Positions 23,591 through 34,331 of a stretch of DNA of 64,000 bases are shown here, piece by piece. The notes beneath the pieces are model-generated. The model did not search any database. It worked only from the letters and a program-made list of their open reading frames with translations, and was not told the origin of the DNA. Position 1 is the stretch's first letter. Each line of letters opens with the position of its first letter. The DNA lies in NCBI GenBank assembly GCA_037576195.1, contig CM075102.1:2666001-2730000 (forward strand), given 5' to 3'. The position numbers were made by a program, and so were the translations under genes. The DNA comes from Phytoseiulus persimilis. Lineage: Eukaryota; Arthropoda; Arachnida; Mesostigmata; Phytoseiidae.

Positions 23591-23760
23591 CGAGCAGACC
23601 CATAGCGAGCAGGCCCACAGCAGTGCCGGGGATTGAGTGGGTGAGGTCCCGGGCAAGCGGAAAGACAGCGGGCGAGCGGAGCGGTGCGAGCAGACCCACA
23701 GCGAGCGGACCCAGAGAAACACTCGGGGATGTTTTTTTTTTTGTGTTGAACAGCTCACCG
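23584..23760 (+). repeat. GC-rich repeat copy plus LINE 3' tail
   Basis: This matches 19812-19955: GCAGTGCCGGGGATTGAGTG, AAGCGGAAAGACAGCG, CTCGGGGAT, a poly-T, then GTGTTGAACAGCTCAC. The last part is the 3' tip of the LINE family seen at 19926, in minus orientation. The class B array passes directly into it and the BEL/Pao fragment follows it. Confidence 0.7.
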
Positions 23761-25778
23761 AACACCGGTATGCACATGGCACAAGCGAGATCGCCCTGGC
23801 GATGTGCAAGTCCCGGGTGGCCCCACGTGACCCGACAACCTTACCGAAACTGGAGCTGCTGGCCGCGCTCATTTCTTTTCGTTTGAGACGGTTTCTCAGC
23901 GATCGGCTCGGTCTCGAGTTCTCCAGTGTTCGTTACTACACCGACTCTAGGACCGCCTATCACTGGGCGACATCGGAGCGGCCGGGTGCTTGGAGACCGT
24001 TTGTGAGCAATCGGGTCCTGGAAATCCAGAGTCACTCCAGCCCGACGGAATGGTTCCATGTTCAGGGAAGCAGGAACGTGAGCGATCTGGCCACGCGCGG
24101 TGTGTCTGCCGAGACACTGTTCACGAGTACCGATTGGTGCTTCGGCCCGTCGTGGCTCAGATAGCCTCCTGCGGAACAGCCGATTTCGCAACCCAAGGCT
24201 GAAGGCTCCTCCTTCGAGCGAGTAAGCGACGAAGCTCCGCGGGTTGTGGCGCCCGCTGTCGTCCTGCCCCCGTTGATCGATCTCGAGAGCCACAGTACCG
24301 CCAGCCGGGCGATCAGAACAATGGCGTACGTGTTGCGGTTCATCCACATGACTCGGCGACGGCGGCTGCCGGCGCTCGCTGACCTCTATCGAGCCGCGGA
24401 GGCCCGAGTGGTCCGGGAGTGCCAGCGACAGTTCTTCGTCAGGAGATCGCCGACATCCGGCCTGGACGGCGGGTCTCCTCACCGTCTAAGCTTAACTCGT
24501 TTCGGCTCTTTATCGACGAAAACGATGTCCTGAGGGCCCGAACCAGACTCACGGTGGGTGCGTTCCTCACATTAGACGAGAAAAATCCGATGGTCGTTCC
24601 AGGCGAATCCAGATTCGCCCGTCTACTTGTTACCGGCGTGCACCGAATCAACGCACACTTTGGAACCAACACAATCCTCTCGCATCTCAGAAGGAAGTTT
24701 TGGATAACGAGAGCCCAACAAATCGTGAAATCTGTGCTCCGCAAGTGTGTCACCTGTCGCCGTCGTCAGGGATCACACGCAACCCAGGTCGAGGGACAGA
24801 TCCCCGACTTCAGGACTGAGCTGCGAGCGCCGTTCGCCGCTGCCGTTGTGGACTTCTGCGGTCCTTTCCTCACCCGCCACCGCGACACCCCGCAGGAGAC
24901 CTACGTCGCACTCTTTACCTGCTCAGCGACAAGAGCCGTCCATTTGGAGTCTGTGCCGTCCCTGACAGGTCCGCAGACGCTTCTCGCGCTCCGACGTTTC
25001 CTTGCAGCGTATCCGGCCTGCACCCACCTGGTATCGGACAACGCCCGAAGTTTTTCGAAGGCAGCCACAGACTTTGAAAGACTGTTCAACTCTGTCAATG
25101 ACCCAGAGGTTAAGGAAACCCTGAGCGCCCGAGCGATCCAGTGGACCTTCATCTGCCCGAGGGCTGCCCACCACGGCGGCTTCTGGGAGCGCCTTGTCGG
25201 CGTCCTAAAAACTTGTTTGAGCAAAAGTCTGGGTCGTGGCTTGGTCGGATACGAAGAGTTCCGAACAATATTGTGCGAGCTTGCAGCCGTCATCAACAAT
25301 CGCCCGATCACGTATGTTTCCGCGGAGCCGGACGCGGCCGAACCTCTCATCCCCGCTCATTTTTTACGCGGTGGGCCGAATTTCACTCCAGTAGCGCAAC
25401 TGGCTCCTGTTGATCAGCTCCACAGTGACGAAATTTCAACTGCCCGCCAGCTTCAGCGAGGACTTGCCGCCCGGACGAACTACTTTCGCAGCTTGTGTGC
25501 TCGATGGTCTCGAGAGTATTTGTTGCTGCTCCGGTCGGCCGCGTCGACGAAGGGCGCCCCGGCCGCCTCTTCGAGAAGACAACCGCCCACGGATCAGATG
25601 GGATCTCGTGCGCATTGTCGACAGTCATCGCGGACGCGATGGAGAGGTCCGGGTCTATACCGTCAAATTTGCCAACGGGAACACTCCGAGACGCGCAGCC
25701 CTGCTCTTATATCCGCTCGAGGTTTCTTCCACCGTCAACGAACGCAGTATCCAAACAGCATCTCTGCCCGACGCCTGA
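23761..25778 (+). pseudogene. BEL/Pao pol fragment: RNase H and integrase
   Basis: Reading order matches the C-terminal half of BEL/Pao Pol. RNase H comes first (about 23790-24164: LPKLELLAALISFRLRRFL, then YYTDSRTAYHW). A linker with an in-frame TAG (24162-24164) follows. After a frameshift near 24435 comes integrase with its HH-CC zinc motif (CVTCRRRQG), a catalytic-core start at VVDFCGPF, LVSDNARSF, and PRAAHHGGFWERLVGVLK with the family's Glu. The C-terminal domain continues after a second frameshift near 25540 (WDLVRIVDSHRGRDGEVRVY). Gag, protease and RT are absent, so the copy is 5'-truncated and dead. Confidence 0.9.
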
Positions 25779-26133
25779 GTCTGCGTGCTCGGCGGAAAAG
25801 ACGATTTGTTCTCGAATTTGGTTTCAATGATTGTAAACTGTTTTCCCTCGCAGTTTCTTCCTTCTGCTCAACTGATTTCAAGCATCTCCCTGCTCAACCG
25901 TCGTAAAATTGTTGTGAAAACGTTCCGTTTTGGGCCGGGAGTGTCAAATATTCCAAAACACTAATGTCCCGCGAGGCCAATTGTGATGCTAGCAATCGCG
26001 GGTTCGATCCCCGGCCGACAACAAAAATTTCTTATGTGGTAAAATGAGGATTTAATTTGTATTAGAATTAAATCTGAACCATATTAAGACCCAAGCCCAC
26101 CGCCCGCAATGGGATTTGCGAGGCGATAGGGAG
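25779..26133 (+). other. BEL/Pao 3' flank with tRNA-like repeat
   Basis: A purine-rich GGGCCGGGAG (25932-25941) lies before TGTCAAATATTCC, a plausible polypurine tract and LTR start, but no partner LTR is visible. A tRNA-like B box (GGTTCGATCCCCGG) lies at 26001-26014 within the repeat also seen at 13318. AATTGTGATGCTAGC occurs at 25979-25993 and again at 26211-26225; it may be a target-site duplication around the intervening 217 bp. Confidence 0.4.
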
Positions 26134-26254
26134 TGTTACTGAAGCTATACCGAAAGGTGATCCCAGGACACTTCTGAGGGCTGGCTGAGAGGTTCAGCCG
26201 AGAAACGAAGAATTGTGATGCTAGCTAGCTAGGGGAACCCGAACGGTACCTTCT

Positions 26255-26392
26255 CAGATTCCCGACTCTTAGATGCCCGTCTCTTAGATGCCCGTCTCTT
26301 AGATGCCCGTCTCTTAGATGCCCGATTCTTAGATGCCCGTCTCTTAGATGCCCGACTCTCAGATGCCCGTCTCTTGGATGTCCGAAAGTTGC
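26255..26392 (+). repeat. 15-bp subterminal array, left end of MULE
   Basis: Nine or so copies of AGATGCCCGTCTCTT with single-base variants. The inverted partner is at 30812-30920. Such subterminal repeats are candidate transposase-binding sites; that role is inferred from position. Confidence 0.85.
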
Positions 26393-26602
26393 GCTCCCCT
26401 ACTCTTCACCCGTGACAGAGCGAGGGTGAGCGAAGCTTCTATCGTTCGGTGATGGCGTTGATCAAATCGGATAACCCAGATACTGCATGAATTCGGGGAG
26501 TCTTGTTAACATCCGTAATTCTTGGCTCCCGGAAGAATGGAAAACGCTCCGAGACGTATCGATTATACGGACAAACAGCTCTTTCTTTCATTCATGTAGA
26601 TA

Positions 26603-28051
26603 TCATTGAGCTCGATCGGAGAAACTTTTGGGCCTCAAATACATATTGTGCCCCACTGTGAAGATGTAATCGGCGAGGGTGATAATATTGATTTCGAACT
26701 GATCTACTAGCCTCATTATATTTCGATTGATACGCTCGTACTTCGGACATTTGCGAGGTGGAGCCTGTCCCATGCGGAGCTGGAGCATGACGACATTATA
26801 TTTCTCCTCCTGTTGCTGAAGTCTCTTTATCATTTCATAAATATCGACATGCTTCTTTCGGATGAGGACATTTAGAGCGTGGTGCCATCCCTCCAGATGG
26901 TTCGTGGTGCGAGGTCCGAAGTTTCGATAATGATTCCATAAATTTCGAGGATACGTTTCGGGGTTTTCCAGCCAGGTTCGTATGAAATACTCCTTGAACG
27001 TTTCTAAAGCTCCATATGCAGCATGAGTTTGGCCAGGGCATTCCGCGTTAATGATCAGTCAGCCGTCGTCGATTAAGTTCAATGGCGTGAGAGCCAAGCT
27101 CTTCACGGATCGGAGCACGCGTTTTACGTCATCGTCTTCAGCGAAAGCACTCTGACTGAGACCCACTTCCTGCCATTTCCGCCAGAGGCATTGGCCGAAA
27201 TGGAAGAAGCATCCCTTAGTTTCAGCGGTGGGGAAGACGGTTCGGATCGCGCTCAAAGCTGTTACCTCGAAATCAGTCTGGAATCCTTGGGATTGAAGAC
27301 CTGGCCAATCGACATCGCGTAATCTTTGAGAAGAGACAGCATACGCACATAGGTCGCTTGTCTTATCGGGGAGGAGGAAGAACGCTAATGGAATCATTTG
27401 GCCTCGGTAGAAAGCATGCAGCGAATAGAGTTGAACGAACTGTTGAGGAACGACTCCGAATGTGCCATCCATGAAGACCATAGGAGCTCCACAGAGAGCG
27501 ACCGTCATCTCTCTCGTCGTGAATCCTAGTATTCGGTTCTCAGCGCCGTCATTTATGACTAGGAACTCACGACCGTCCGATGTTTTCGTCCATGGACCTT
27601 CCAGGAGTATTTCTGCCCGCGAATCGGGTAAGATGGGTCTCAGTTGCGCGCGGTGACGATGTAAACTTGGGCGGATGCTGTCGAACGTTGGGACGGCAAC
27701 CCCTATCGCTCCTCCGCTGAAGGTGTTCCGTAGATCTGCAACGGTTGATACGAGGACTTCGGAGTAAACCTCTCTCACTCCTCTGTCTGGTCGTGCTAAC
27801 ACTGCATCTTTCAAAGCTGTTGTCGCCCTCAGCTGTATTGAGCGTGAATCTTCAGGTCCGTGATTTTGTTCTCCGGAGAGCTTGACGACACCGTTTTCGG
27901 GTTCCTTTGAAGTTAAATGGAACTGAGTAAGCAGCCAAGCGGTAGTGGGAAACTTGTTTCTCGGAATGTACTCCAATGCCAAGGGATCAGTTCCAGTTTC
28001 AATGAATGCAGACTGGCCTGATGTTTCGCATCTTGGTAAACAATCTCTCAT
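26603..28051 (-). pseudogene. MULE transposase, one in-frame stop
   Basis: The frame runs 28051 to 26603 with a single TGA at 27059-27061 and no frameshift. The first part has the MULE DDE core: VFMDGTFGVVP with the first Asp, then LYSLHAFYRGQMIPLAFFLL and KGCFFHFGQCLWRK. After the stop the same frame continues with FGPRTTNHLEGWHHALN, the conserved Glu-containing end of the MULE core. A FLYWCH-type zinc finger is encoded just upstream (28268-28430) and is probably joined by splicing. The single stop could be a recent mutation or a base error. The protein would bind and cut the 15-bp-repeat ends. Confidence 0.85.
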
Positions 28052-28267
28052 GGTCTATGGGGTTTTAGTTGGGAGTAAACTCCTTCTTTATGGAGTACAA
28101 TCGGAGCGGCTCCCAAGGGGACGCGTGTATCAGATAATTCCGCATATAAGGGATTCTTTCTGAACTCGCATGACATTATACAACTCCATCTTAGAGGCTC
28201 CGCGTTTACGGGATGAGGGCGAATTCGAGTTTTCGTTTCTCATCGGAGGCTGGATTATGGTTCATAC

Positions 28268-28430
28268 CTGTTGGAGGTGGGCTCGGGCTCTACAGTTTTC
28301 CCATCTCTTTCGAACGCAGCGACAGCAAAGTTTTTCAGCTTCGGATTTTTCCACTTCGTACAGGAAAGTGTTCACGCGGTACAGGGTCTTCCCCTTTGAT
28401 GACTTCAAAGTTTCCACCTCCATCATTCAT
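28268..28430 (-). CDS. FLYWCH-type zinc finger exon of the MULE transposase
   Basis: One minus-strand frame reads TLYRVNTFLYEVEKSEAEKL followed by CCRCVRKRWENCRARAH. It fits FLYWCH fingers (F-L-Y, paired Cys, WENCRARAH with the final His). The exon ends in CAACAG followed by GTATGA at 28267, a plausible splice donor. In animals FLYWCH domains are often the DNA-binding part of MULE transposases. The acceptor before 28051 was not pinned down. Confidence 0.65.
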
Positions 28431-29587
28431 GTGTCGGGCTGCGATTTACCATCTTGACTGCCTGAACTGGCGATTACGGATGAGAAGTAAACGGATTTTC
28501 TCAACTTTTTGAATGAGACGGAACCAAAACGGTCGCTCGCAACGATTCTGAGGCGGAGCCTAAGGGGACGAGCTTGAACGTGTGCGCAGTCCGTTACAGA
28601 GCGCGATCCAACGTATCCGGATATCTCCATCGATAGAGGTTCTCCCAGAGCAACCATGAGCGCTGGATGGGCACAGACTGGCAGTAGGGAAAATGAGGGA
28701 CCCCAATATGTTTTCCTGTTGGATGCTTGTAGCAGCCAACATTTCGCTGTACACAGATCAGCGCGCGGAGTTCCAAGGCTGCGTGAAGAGGTACAAGAAG
28801 CGGACCTTCCGACACCCATCGACGAAACTATAGATGTCACCATCCACTTTGTCATCAGCACTCAATGGCACAATACCACCGAGTAAGCTGTGGAGAAAAC
28901 CAATCATGCAACCGCGGAACGGACTGTTTCCAACTCGATTGGCGGCTTCGAGCGCTTTTCATCCTCACTCTCGAAGGCCTCGAGGGAGATCAACATCTGC
29001 ACATCAATCCAATGTGCTCCCAGTTCAGTGAGATTGACGAATGAAACTCATAAGATTTTCGAGAGTTTTCGCTCTCGACGCGTTGATGATGACGGAATCT
29101 AGATTTTAGCTGCTCTTTCGGGTTTCATTGGGAGGGCCGGCCGCTCAGCTTTGTGCTATCACACTCTTCCAAGGATGTTTCTGTACATATATCAATTTTC
29201 CGATACATGATATTTCGGCCCCGGACCTTACGGCCCGGACTTCTCTACGGCTCTGTGGGTTTCCAAATGGAACAAAATCAGAATCGAAGATTCGAAATAC
29301 TTACGACGCCTTTGACTCGACATCTCACGGGGTTCTTCACGCTTCCACTGTGGGCTCTGAATGATGGTTCCGTTGAGCTTATGAGCTCGCCTCGCCATCC
29401 GACGATTGTCGTGATGTGCGCGCTCGAGAAACTCAATACCTCCCACACTTCTCATGTCACCATTTCGACAACATGTTGACAAAACTGCCTCCAGTCTGAA
29501 GAGATCGGCTCAACTGGAAATCCACTTCTTCGAGCTCAGCATCACAAAAAAAATCTCACTCATACAAGCGAATGAGTGAAAAGCGTC

Positions 29588-30178
29588 TCAACGGAGCCAA
29601 TGGCGGAGCACCGCTTCATATCCTCCTATAGATACTCCGTTTCTCATGCCCAAGTCGGAAACCATTTCTTGGATGATTTTGGTGGGTTGAAAACGTCCGT
29701 TGATGATGGATCTCCCTTTCCGAGTCAAAAAATAATTTCCGAGTTCCGAGTCTCGGAAATTCATGTCTAATGCTGAGCTATGCAGGACTGCATGCGCGCG
29801 AGATTCCAGAGTTGGGCGAAGGTAAGAGGCGAAGAGCGACCTGGTTTCGAGTCGGACACGATGGCAATCGCTCAGATTGCTCTTGCAGCCGCCACCAGTA
29901 TTCCGGAGAATAAAACTGAGGCAGAGATGGAAGATTGAATCTCGTTTTTGTTGAGAACAACCTCGAAATCGGAGGTCATCAAGTTTCTTTCCAAATCCAT
30001 TCTGGGTGAAGATGACACCTTCCTCCAAGCGAACAAACAAGAAAGATTGGCCGAACCCGATAGGGGTACGATGGTGCCAGAAAGACCCGGAGGCAAGCTG
30101 TGGGCGAGAGTGCACTGGTAGGCGCTCCGAGGCTGCTGTGAAAAACATGTTGATACCCTTTTCCATCAAAGAATTCAC
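29588..30178 (-). CDS. unidentified 196-codon ORF inside the MULE
   Basis: Open on the minus strand inside the MULE. I do not recognise a domain. The middle is rich in Arg, Ser and Leu, and there is no signal peptide, membrane segment or zinc motif. It could be an accessory MULE protein, captured host sequence or chance. Confidence 0.25.
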   Translation of the reverse strand: MNSLMEKGINMFFTAASERLPVHSRPQLASGSFWHHRTPIGFGQSFLFVRLEEGVIFTQNGFGKKLDDLRFRGCSQQKRDSIFHLCLSFILRNTGGGCKSNLSDCHRVRLETRSLFASYLRPTLESRAHAVLHSSALDMNFRDSELGNYFLTRKGRSIINGRFQPTKIIQEMVSDLGMRNGVSIGGYEAVLRHWLR

Positions 30179-30302
30179 CGTGCAACAATATGTCCCGTTT
30201 ACAGCTCAGCTGCGAATCTCGATACACATGAGCACCATGCACAGTCTCATGCACCCGATGACCGCCACCGTTAGCTGCCGTAATGCCCGGGGGCGGCATG
30301 CT

Positions 30303-30470
30303 AGAACCCGGAAGTGTTGGGGCCGAGATGTCTTGGGGCCGAAAAGTCTCGGAGCCGAGATGTCTTGGGGCCGGAAAGTCTGGGAGCCGAATTGTCTTGG
30401 GGCCGGAAAGTCTGGGAGCCGAATTGTCTTAGGGCCGAAATGTCCGGCGCCGAAAGGTCGTGATCCCCAA
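30303..30470 (+). repeat. 16-bp imperfect array near right end of MULE
   Basis: About ten copies of a 16-bp unit such as GTCTTGGGGCCGAAAA, alternating with GTCTGGGAGCCGAATT in pairs (32-bp higher-order period). It lies inside the right end of the MULE and has no matching array at the left end. Confidence 0.8.
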
Positions 30471-30811
30471 TTTTCGGATGTAATGTATCATATTCCCAGG
30501 GCCACTGGAGGGGGGCACTCTGCGGGGGACTTCGGAGGTCAGTCCGAGAGCCGAATATCATCACAGATTCCCAGCATTTGTTCCCACAGTTCGAGGTAAC
30601 CGGACTCGAATCAGGAATCTCGACACCGCAGCATTCGCTCGAACTCCATGAGTTCCTCAGGAAACCGACTCTCTGGCCAGATGAAGCTGGAGTCCACCTC
30701 CGAGCGCATGCAAGAATGACGTTCACCAAGTTTGACCTCTACCGAATGTGAGAGGCCCGAATCATAGAAGGCTCGTTCTCCGACGCGATCGGAGTGGGTG
30801 AGAGCGAGAGT

Positions 30812-30922
30812 CGGGCATCTGAGAGTCGGGCATCTGAGAGTCAGGCATCTAAGAGTCGGGCATCTGAGAGACGGGCATCTGAGAGTCAGGCATCTAAGAG
30901 TCGGGCATCTAAGAGTCGGGCA
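30812..30922 (-). repeat. 15-bp subterminal array, right end of MULE
   Basis: About eight copies of the 15-bp unit, reverse complement of the left array (GAGAGTCGGGCATCT on the plus strand). The paired inverted arrays define this element's ends. Confidence 0.85.
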
Positions 30923-31048
30923 AGTGATACCTAACCACCCGAACGTCATCTCGTTCCCGGTTCTCTCCACCGCGGCGCCGCTGCGCGCCGCCAAAATAAA
31001 GACGAGAAGTGCGTAGAGCCCTAAAGAGCGAGCATCAAGCGTCCTTAA

Positions 31049-34000
31049 GGGGGGTGTAACGAGAAAATGTGGGTCTTCTTTCTCGGGCTATATCTTTGCT
31101 TTGAGAGCAGCCAGAGATTATATGAAATGAGTTCTGAGTAGAGGGAGGTTCAAGCTATCCACGAAAAAAAAGATGGCGGCGCAACTTAGTTGTCGCTATT
31201 CGCACGAGGAACCTATCGATTTCGCCCTTTGTCCTTGATTACTCCTCACCAGCATGAGCTAGGGTCGTAATTTTTTTTTTCGCATGTAGATTACGAAGGG
31301 ATCTTGCGATTGAACTGGGATTATGGAGATCCAAGCACAGGAAGAATTTCTGAATGGGAATTCGAAAAAATGAAAATCGTCGCTTGCCGTTCTCGACGAC
31401 TCAATCGGGAACGTGTGCTCCGAATAAAACCGTTCTAGTTCATTCGCTTGCGGAATCCCTCGGCTACAAATAGAAAAAAACAGAATCAAAATCGATGCAC
31501 CTGGCGAGGAGGAATCAGGGACGGAGTGGAGCGAAATGGGTCAAAAATCGATTCCGAGATATCGCGCTCCAAAGTCAACCACCATCGAACCGAGGGTTCC
31601 TAGAGTGTCGTGGTCTGGACATGATTCCGAGCCACCAGAACAAGCTAGAGACTTCTTTTTTTCTCTCAAATATAGCCAAAGGAGTCCTCCTTAGGCTGAA
31701 CTAGCGGTATATAGCTGAAATCGGAGCCGGGGAAACATTTCAGAATCCGAGTTCAAGGGAGCCAGAAACTGTTCTTTTCCTCGCCATCAGTGGGCTTCCC
31801 CGCCAAGAGGCGCTCTAATCTCAATGATGCCAATTCATTCGCGAGCCACGTGCATTAGCTACCAGATTAAACAGACCGCATCAAAATCGAAGAACCTGTC
31901 GAGGAGAAATCGGAGACACAGTGGACTCGGGCGGAACGAAAAATTGAGAGCGACAATCTGGGCGGGCGTCTTACGATGCTCATGTTTTAATCACAGCACA
32001 ACAGTGTACACGATACCGGGTTATAAGTTACGTCTTGGGTTTAAGAATCCTCCAGCACAATGAAAATCATCTTCGCAGACTTGGGACTCCTCTCCTTGCG
32101 AACTCCAAGGAGAAGTTTACCCTTGGTTACTGAATCGCACCTCGGCTTGAGCCTGGCTTCTCCTACCGATTTCTCGGACCCACCGACGAAGGTTCTTCCC
32201 TACTTTCAGACATAACGCGGCATGAAGCCCTCTCTTGGCAGCTTGCCCGTCATTGAAGTCCAGTACAGCCGAGGAGGCTGCGATCTCAATGATACGTCTA
32301 CCTACATGGTCGATCTTTGGGGCGTATTCCCACACGCGACTGTGAAAACTTATGTTATTATTTTGCGTGTATGCACCAACACATCGCTTCAGCAGTTTTT
32401 CGTCCGAAAGATTCTCGAAAATAGGCTTACAGGCTCTCATACATGCGGGCGCAATGCGAGGGGGAGGGTGAACAAATTTATCTGCTTGATTCGCATGCAC
32501 GGCTTTCTTGAATTTGCACCAGCTCGTAGGACCTGAGGGACAATGCTCATGATCCTCCGCAGCCTCGGCTTGGATATGAAAGTAAATCGCCCAGATGGCA
32601 CGACGCATTCCTGATACGGATCCGGAGTTTACTCTGATTGCTCTGCCGTAATAATTTTGGATCGTGTGTATCGCCTTGTCGTTGAGTCGACCTTTACCAT
32701 TCAACGGCTTGCCATCATCAAGCCTTGTCGTCCTCATCTTGTCTCTCAGACTCCGTAAATTGCGGCCCATTTTTTTCTGAACATGACACACACACTCTTT
32801 TTTTTCAACAACGACACCCGGGTACGGATCTTGCTACGTTATTGCTTTCATGGTACTTGAATCTTGATCCCCGCAGTGGACAACGTAACGCAACTTGCGA
32901 GAACTTTCTGATCTGGTGAAAAGCTTGACGATCCCTTTGGCTTCCATTGACGAACTGGGCCCCCAGTGATTCCTCTGGCATTCCTCTTTGTGGTGTTCCC
33001 ACCTGTGATCGTACCCTGCTGAGTCGCGAGTACCCTTGAATGACGAGCAACCATGGCAGAACTAGATGGGGAACAGAAACTCGGCGACTTAATATAACTG
33101 CATTCCTTCAGCTGCTCTAAGTGACCAAATTCTAGCTCCGGAAAGCTGCCACGATTGAGCAATCACCCACCTTGGGCGAAACGTGAAAATCTATCACTTT
33201 ATTACTCTTCACTCCGATCACTGAGCACAACCCGTTCGTCGAGTCGTGGCCACGTTTTCGCCAGGAACCATCTCCACTTACGGCAACGTCTTTCCCGCTG
33301 GACATCCTGGCTTCTTCTTCGGATGTTCTTAGCATGCTCTTCTCAGCTTGGTTCACCACGGCGGCGTGCAAGTGCTCCAATTCTCGCTGATACGTGGGAG
33401 CTCGTCTAGGAGGCGGAAGTTCCATGTGAGCGCAGAATTTCTCCAGGGCGCGCTGGCCCATCCCGAGCGATCGAATCGCAACTACTGATCGCGTATTCAC
33501 ATCGTAAGAGCCGTGCTTCGCGTCGACTGTTGACGAACTCTTCATCCGCTCGCTCTTGCCACAGGTTTCACAATTTAGGCTGTACTCCGAGCAAAGGCCA
33601 TGAACGGCTTCTTCATTGAGTTTATCGACGCCGCCACACGTGCATCGGCAAAAACTGGCGATGGATGCGCACAGTAACTCACAGTCGAAGAGGCGATATC
33701 CTGTCCAAATTTCTGTCAGTTCTTGCTGACTGTTGGAGTCGTAATCACTCGTCTCTGGATCTGCGTTGTCGCCCAGTGGAACAGGCAATCTGTGCGCACG
33801 GGGTCTTTGGAGCCCGGTGACGTACCGGTTTCCGTGAAACCTCCTTCTCAGTGGCCTAGAAACTCTCCTTCGCCTTTTTGTCGTCCTGAGAGCCGTGTGA
33901 GTCTCGGAGCTTGAGTCTTCTCGAGATCGGTCGGTTTCCATTCCTCGTGAGTTGGATCTTGGCGCGCAGACACAACGCGGTCTGGAACCGCTGGAACCAG

Positions 34001-34327
34001 CTGTGTCTACGTAATGAATGCATTCCGAGAATTTGTTTCCGCGGGGATTTCAAACGTTGGGATGCTCTCGGCAAGAGATTCTTGTGTTTCCAGTTTGAGA
34101 GAAGGGATATCCAATCTGATAGATTCGATCTCAGAGGTTGGGTCGTTTGGACCTTGGGGTTCGTCATTGACCAACATTGAAAATATTTCGACAAAACGGA
34201 TATCTCAAAAACTACGACCGATATCGAGGCCCGGTTTGTGGTGGATGGTAGAGGGATGCTTCCTCTATCTCCCCATGCCATGAACAGAAAATGCATTTTT
34301 TTTTCGATTTTTCTCGTTACACCCCCC
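31049..34327 (-). mobile_element. Kolobok-like DNA transposon, TTAA target site
   Basis: Terminal inverted repeats GGGGGGTGTAACGAGAAAA (31049-31067, and reverse complement ending at 34327) are identical over 19 bp. Each is flanked by TTAA (31045-31048 and 34328-34331). The transposase inside is on the minus strand. TTAA duplications together with this transposase type point to the Kolobok superfamily. piggyBac also uses TTAA, but the encoded protein does not resemble piggyBac. Confidence 0.85.
32117..33941 (-). pseudogene. Kolobok / Mutator-like-domain transposase, frameshifted
   Basis: The N-terminal frame (33941-33132) has a Cys-rich segment and VAVSGDGSWRKRGH, carrying the first catalytic Asp. 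The middle (33131-32792) reads in another frame through GPSSSMEAKG and CGDQDSST, then meets a TAG. The C-terminal frame (32791-32117) has CHVQKKMGRNLR, GRLNDKAIHTIQNYYGRAIR and HCPSGPTSWCKF. These match the 'Mutator-like transposase' family that accompanies TTAA-flanked Kolobok elements. At least one frameshift and one stop make it non-functional. Confidence 0.85.
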
Positions 34328-34331
34328 TTAA

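Larger units (their letters stand above)
26245..30935 (-). mobile_element. Mutator-like element (MULE) with array-bearing inverted ends
   Basis: The ends carry inverted arrays of a 15-bp unit (CTTAGATGCCCGTCT; left about 26260-26390, right about 30812-30920 in reverse complement). The outermost bases are similar but not identical (GGTACC against GGTATC). Flanking 9-mers AACCCGAAC (26236-26244) and CACCCGAAC (30936-30944) differ at one base, fitting the 9-bp duplication typical of MULEs. Inside is a MULE transposase on the minus strand. A second, unidentified ORF (29588-30178) and a 16-bp array (30303-30470) are included. Confidence 0.75.

Noticed and set aside
21550..23636. Very long open frames across 45-bp arrays (529 codons here; up to 568 codons at 43-52 kb, on both strands)
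   Set aside because: The unit is 45 bp (15 codons) and stop-free in several frames on both strands, so long ORFs arise automatically. Unit variants change amino acids freely, and there is no sign of protein-level conservation.
31049..34327. piggyBac element, because of the TTAA flanks
   Set aside because: The encoded protein has the Mutator-like/Kolobok transposase motifs (HCPSGPTSWC, YYGRAIR) and nothing resembling piggyBac.
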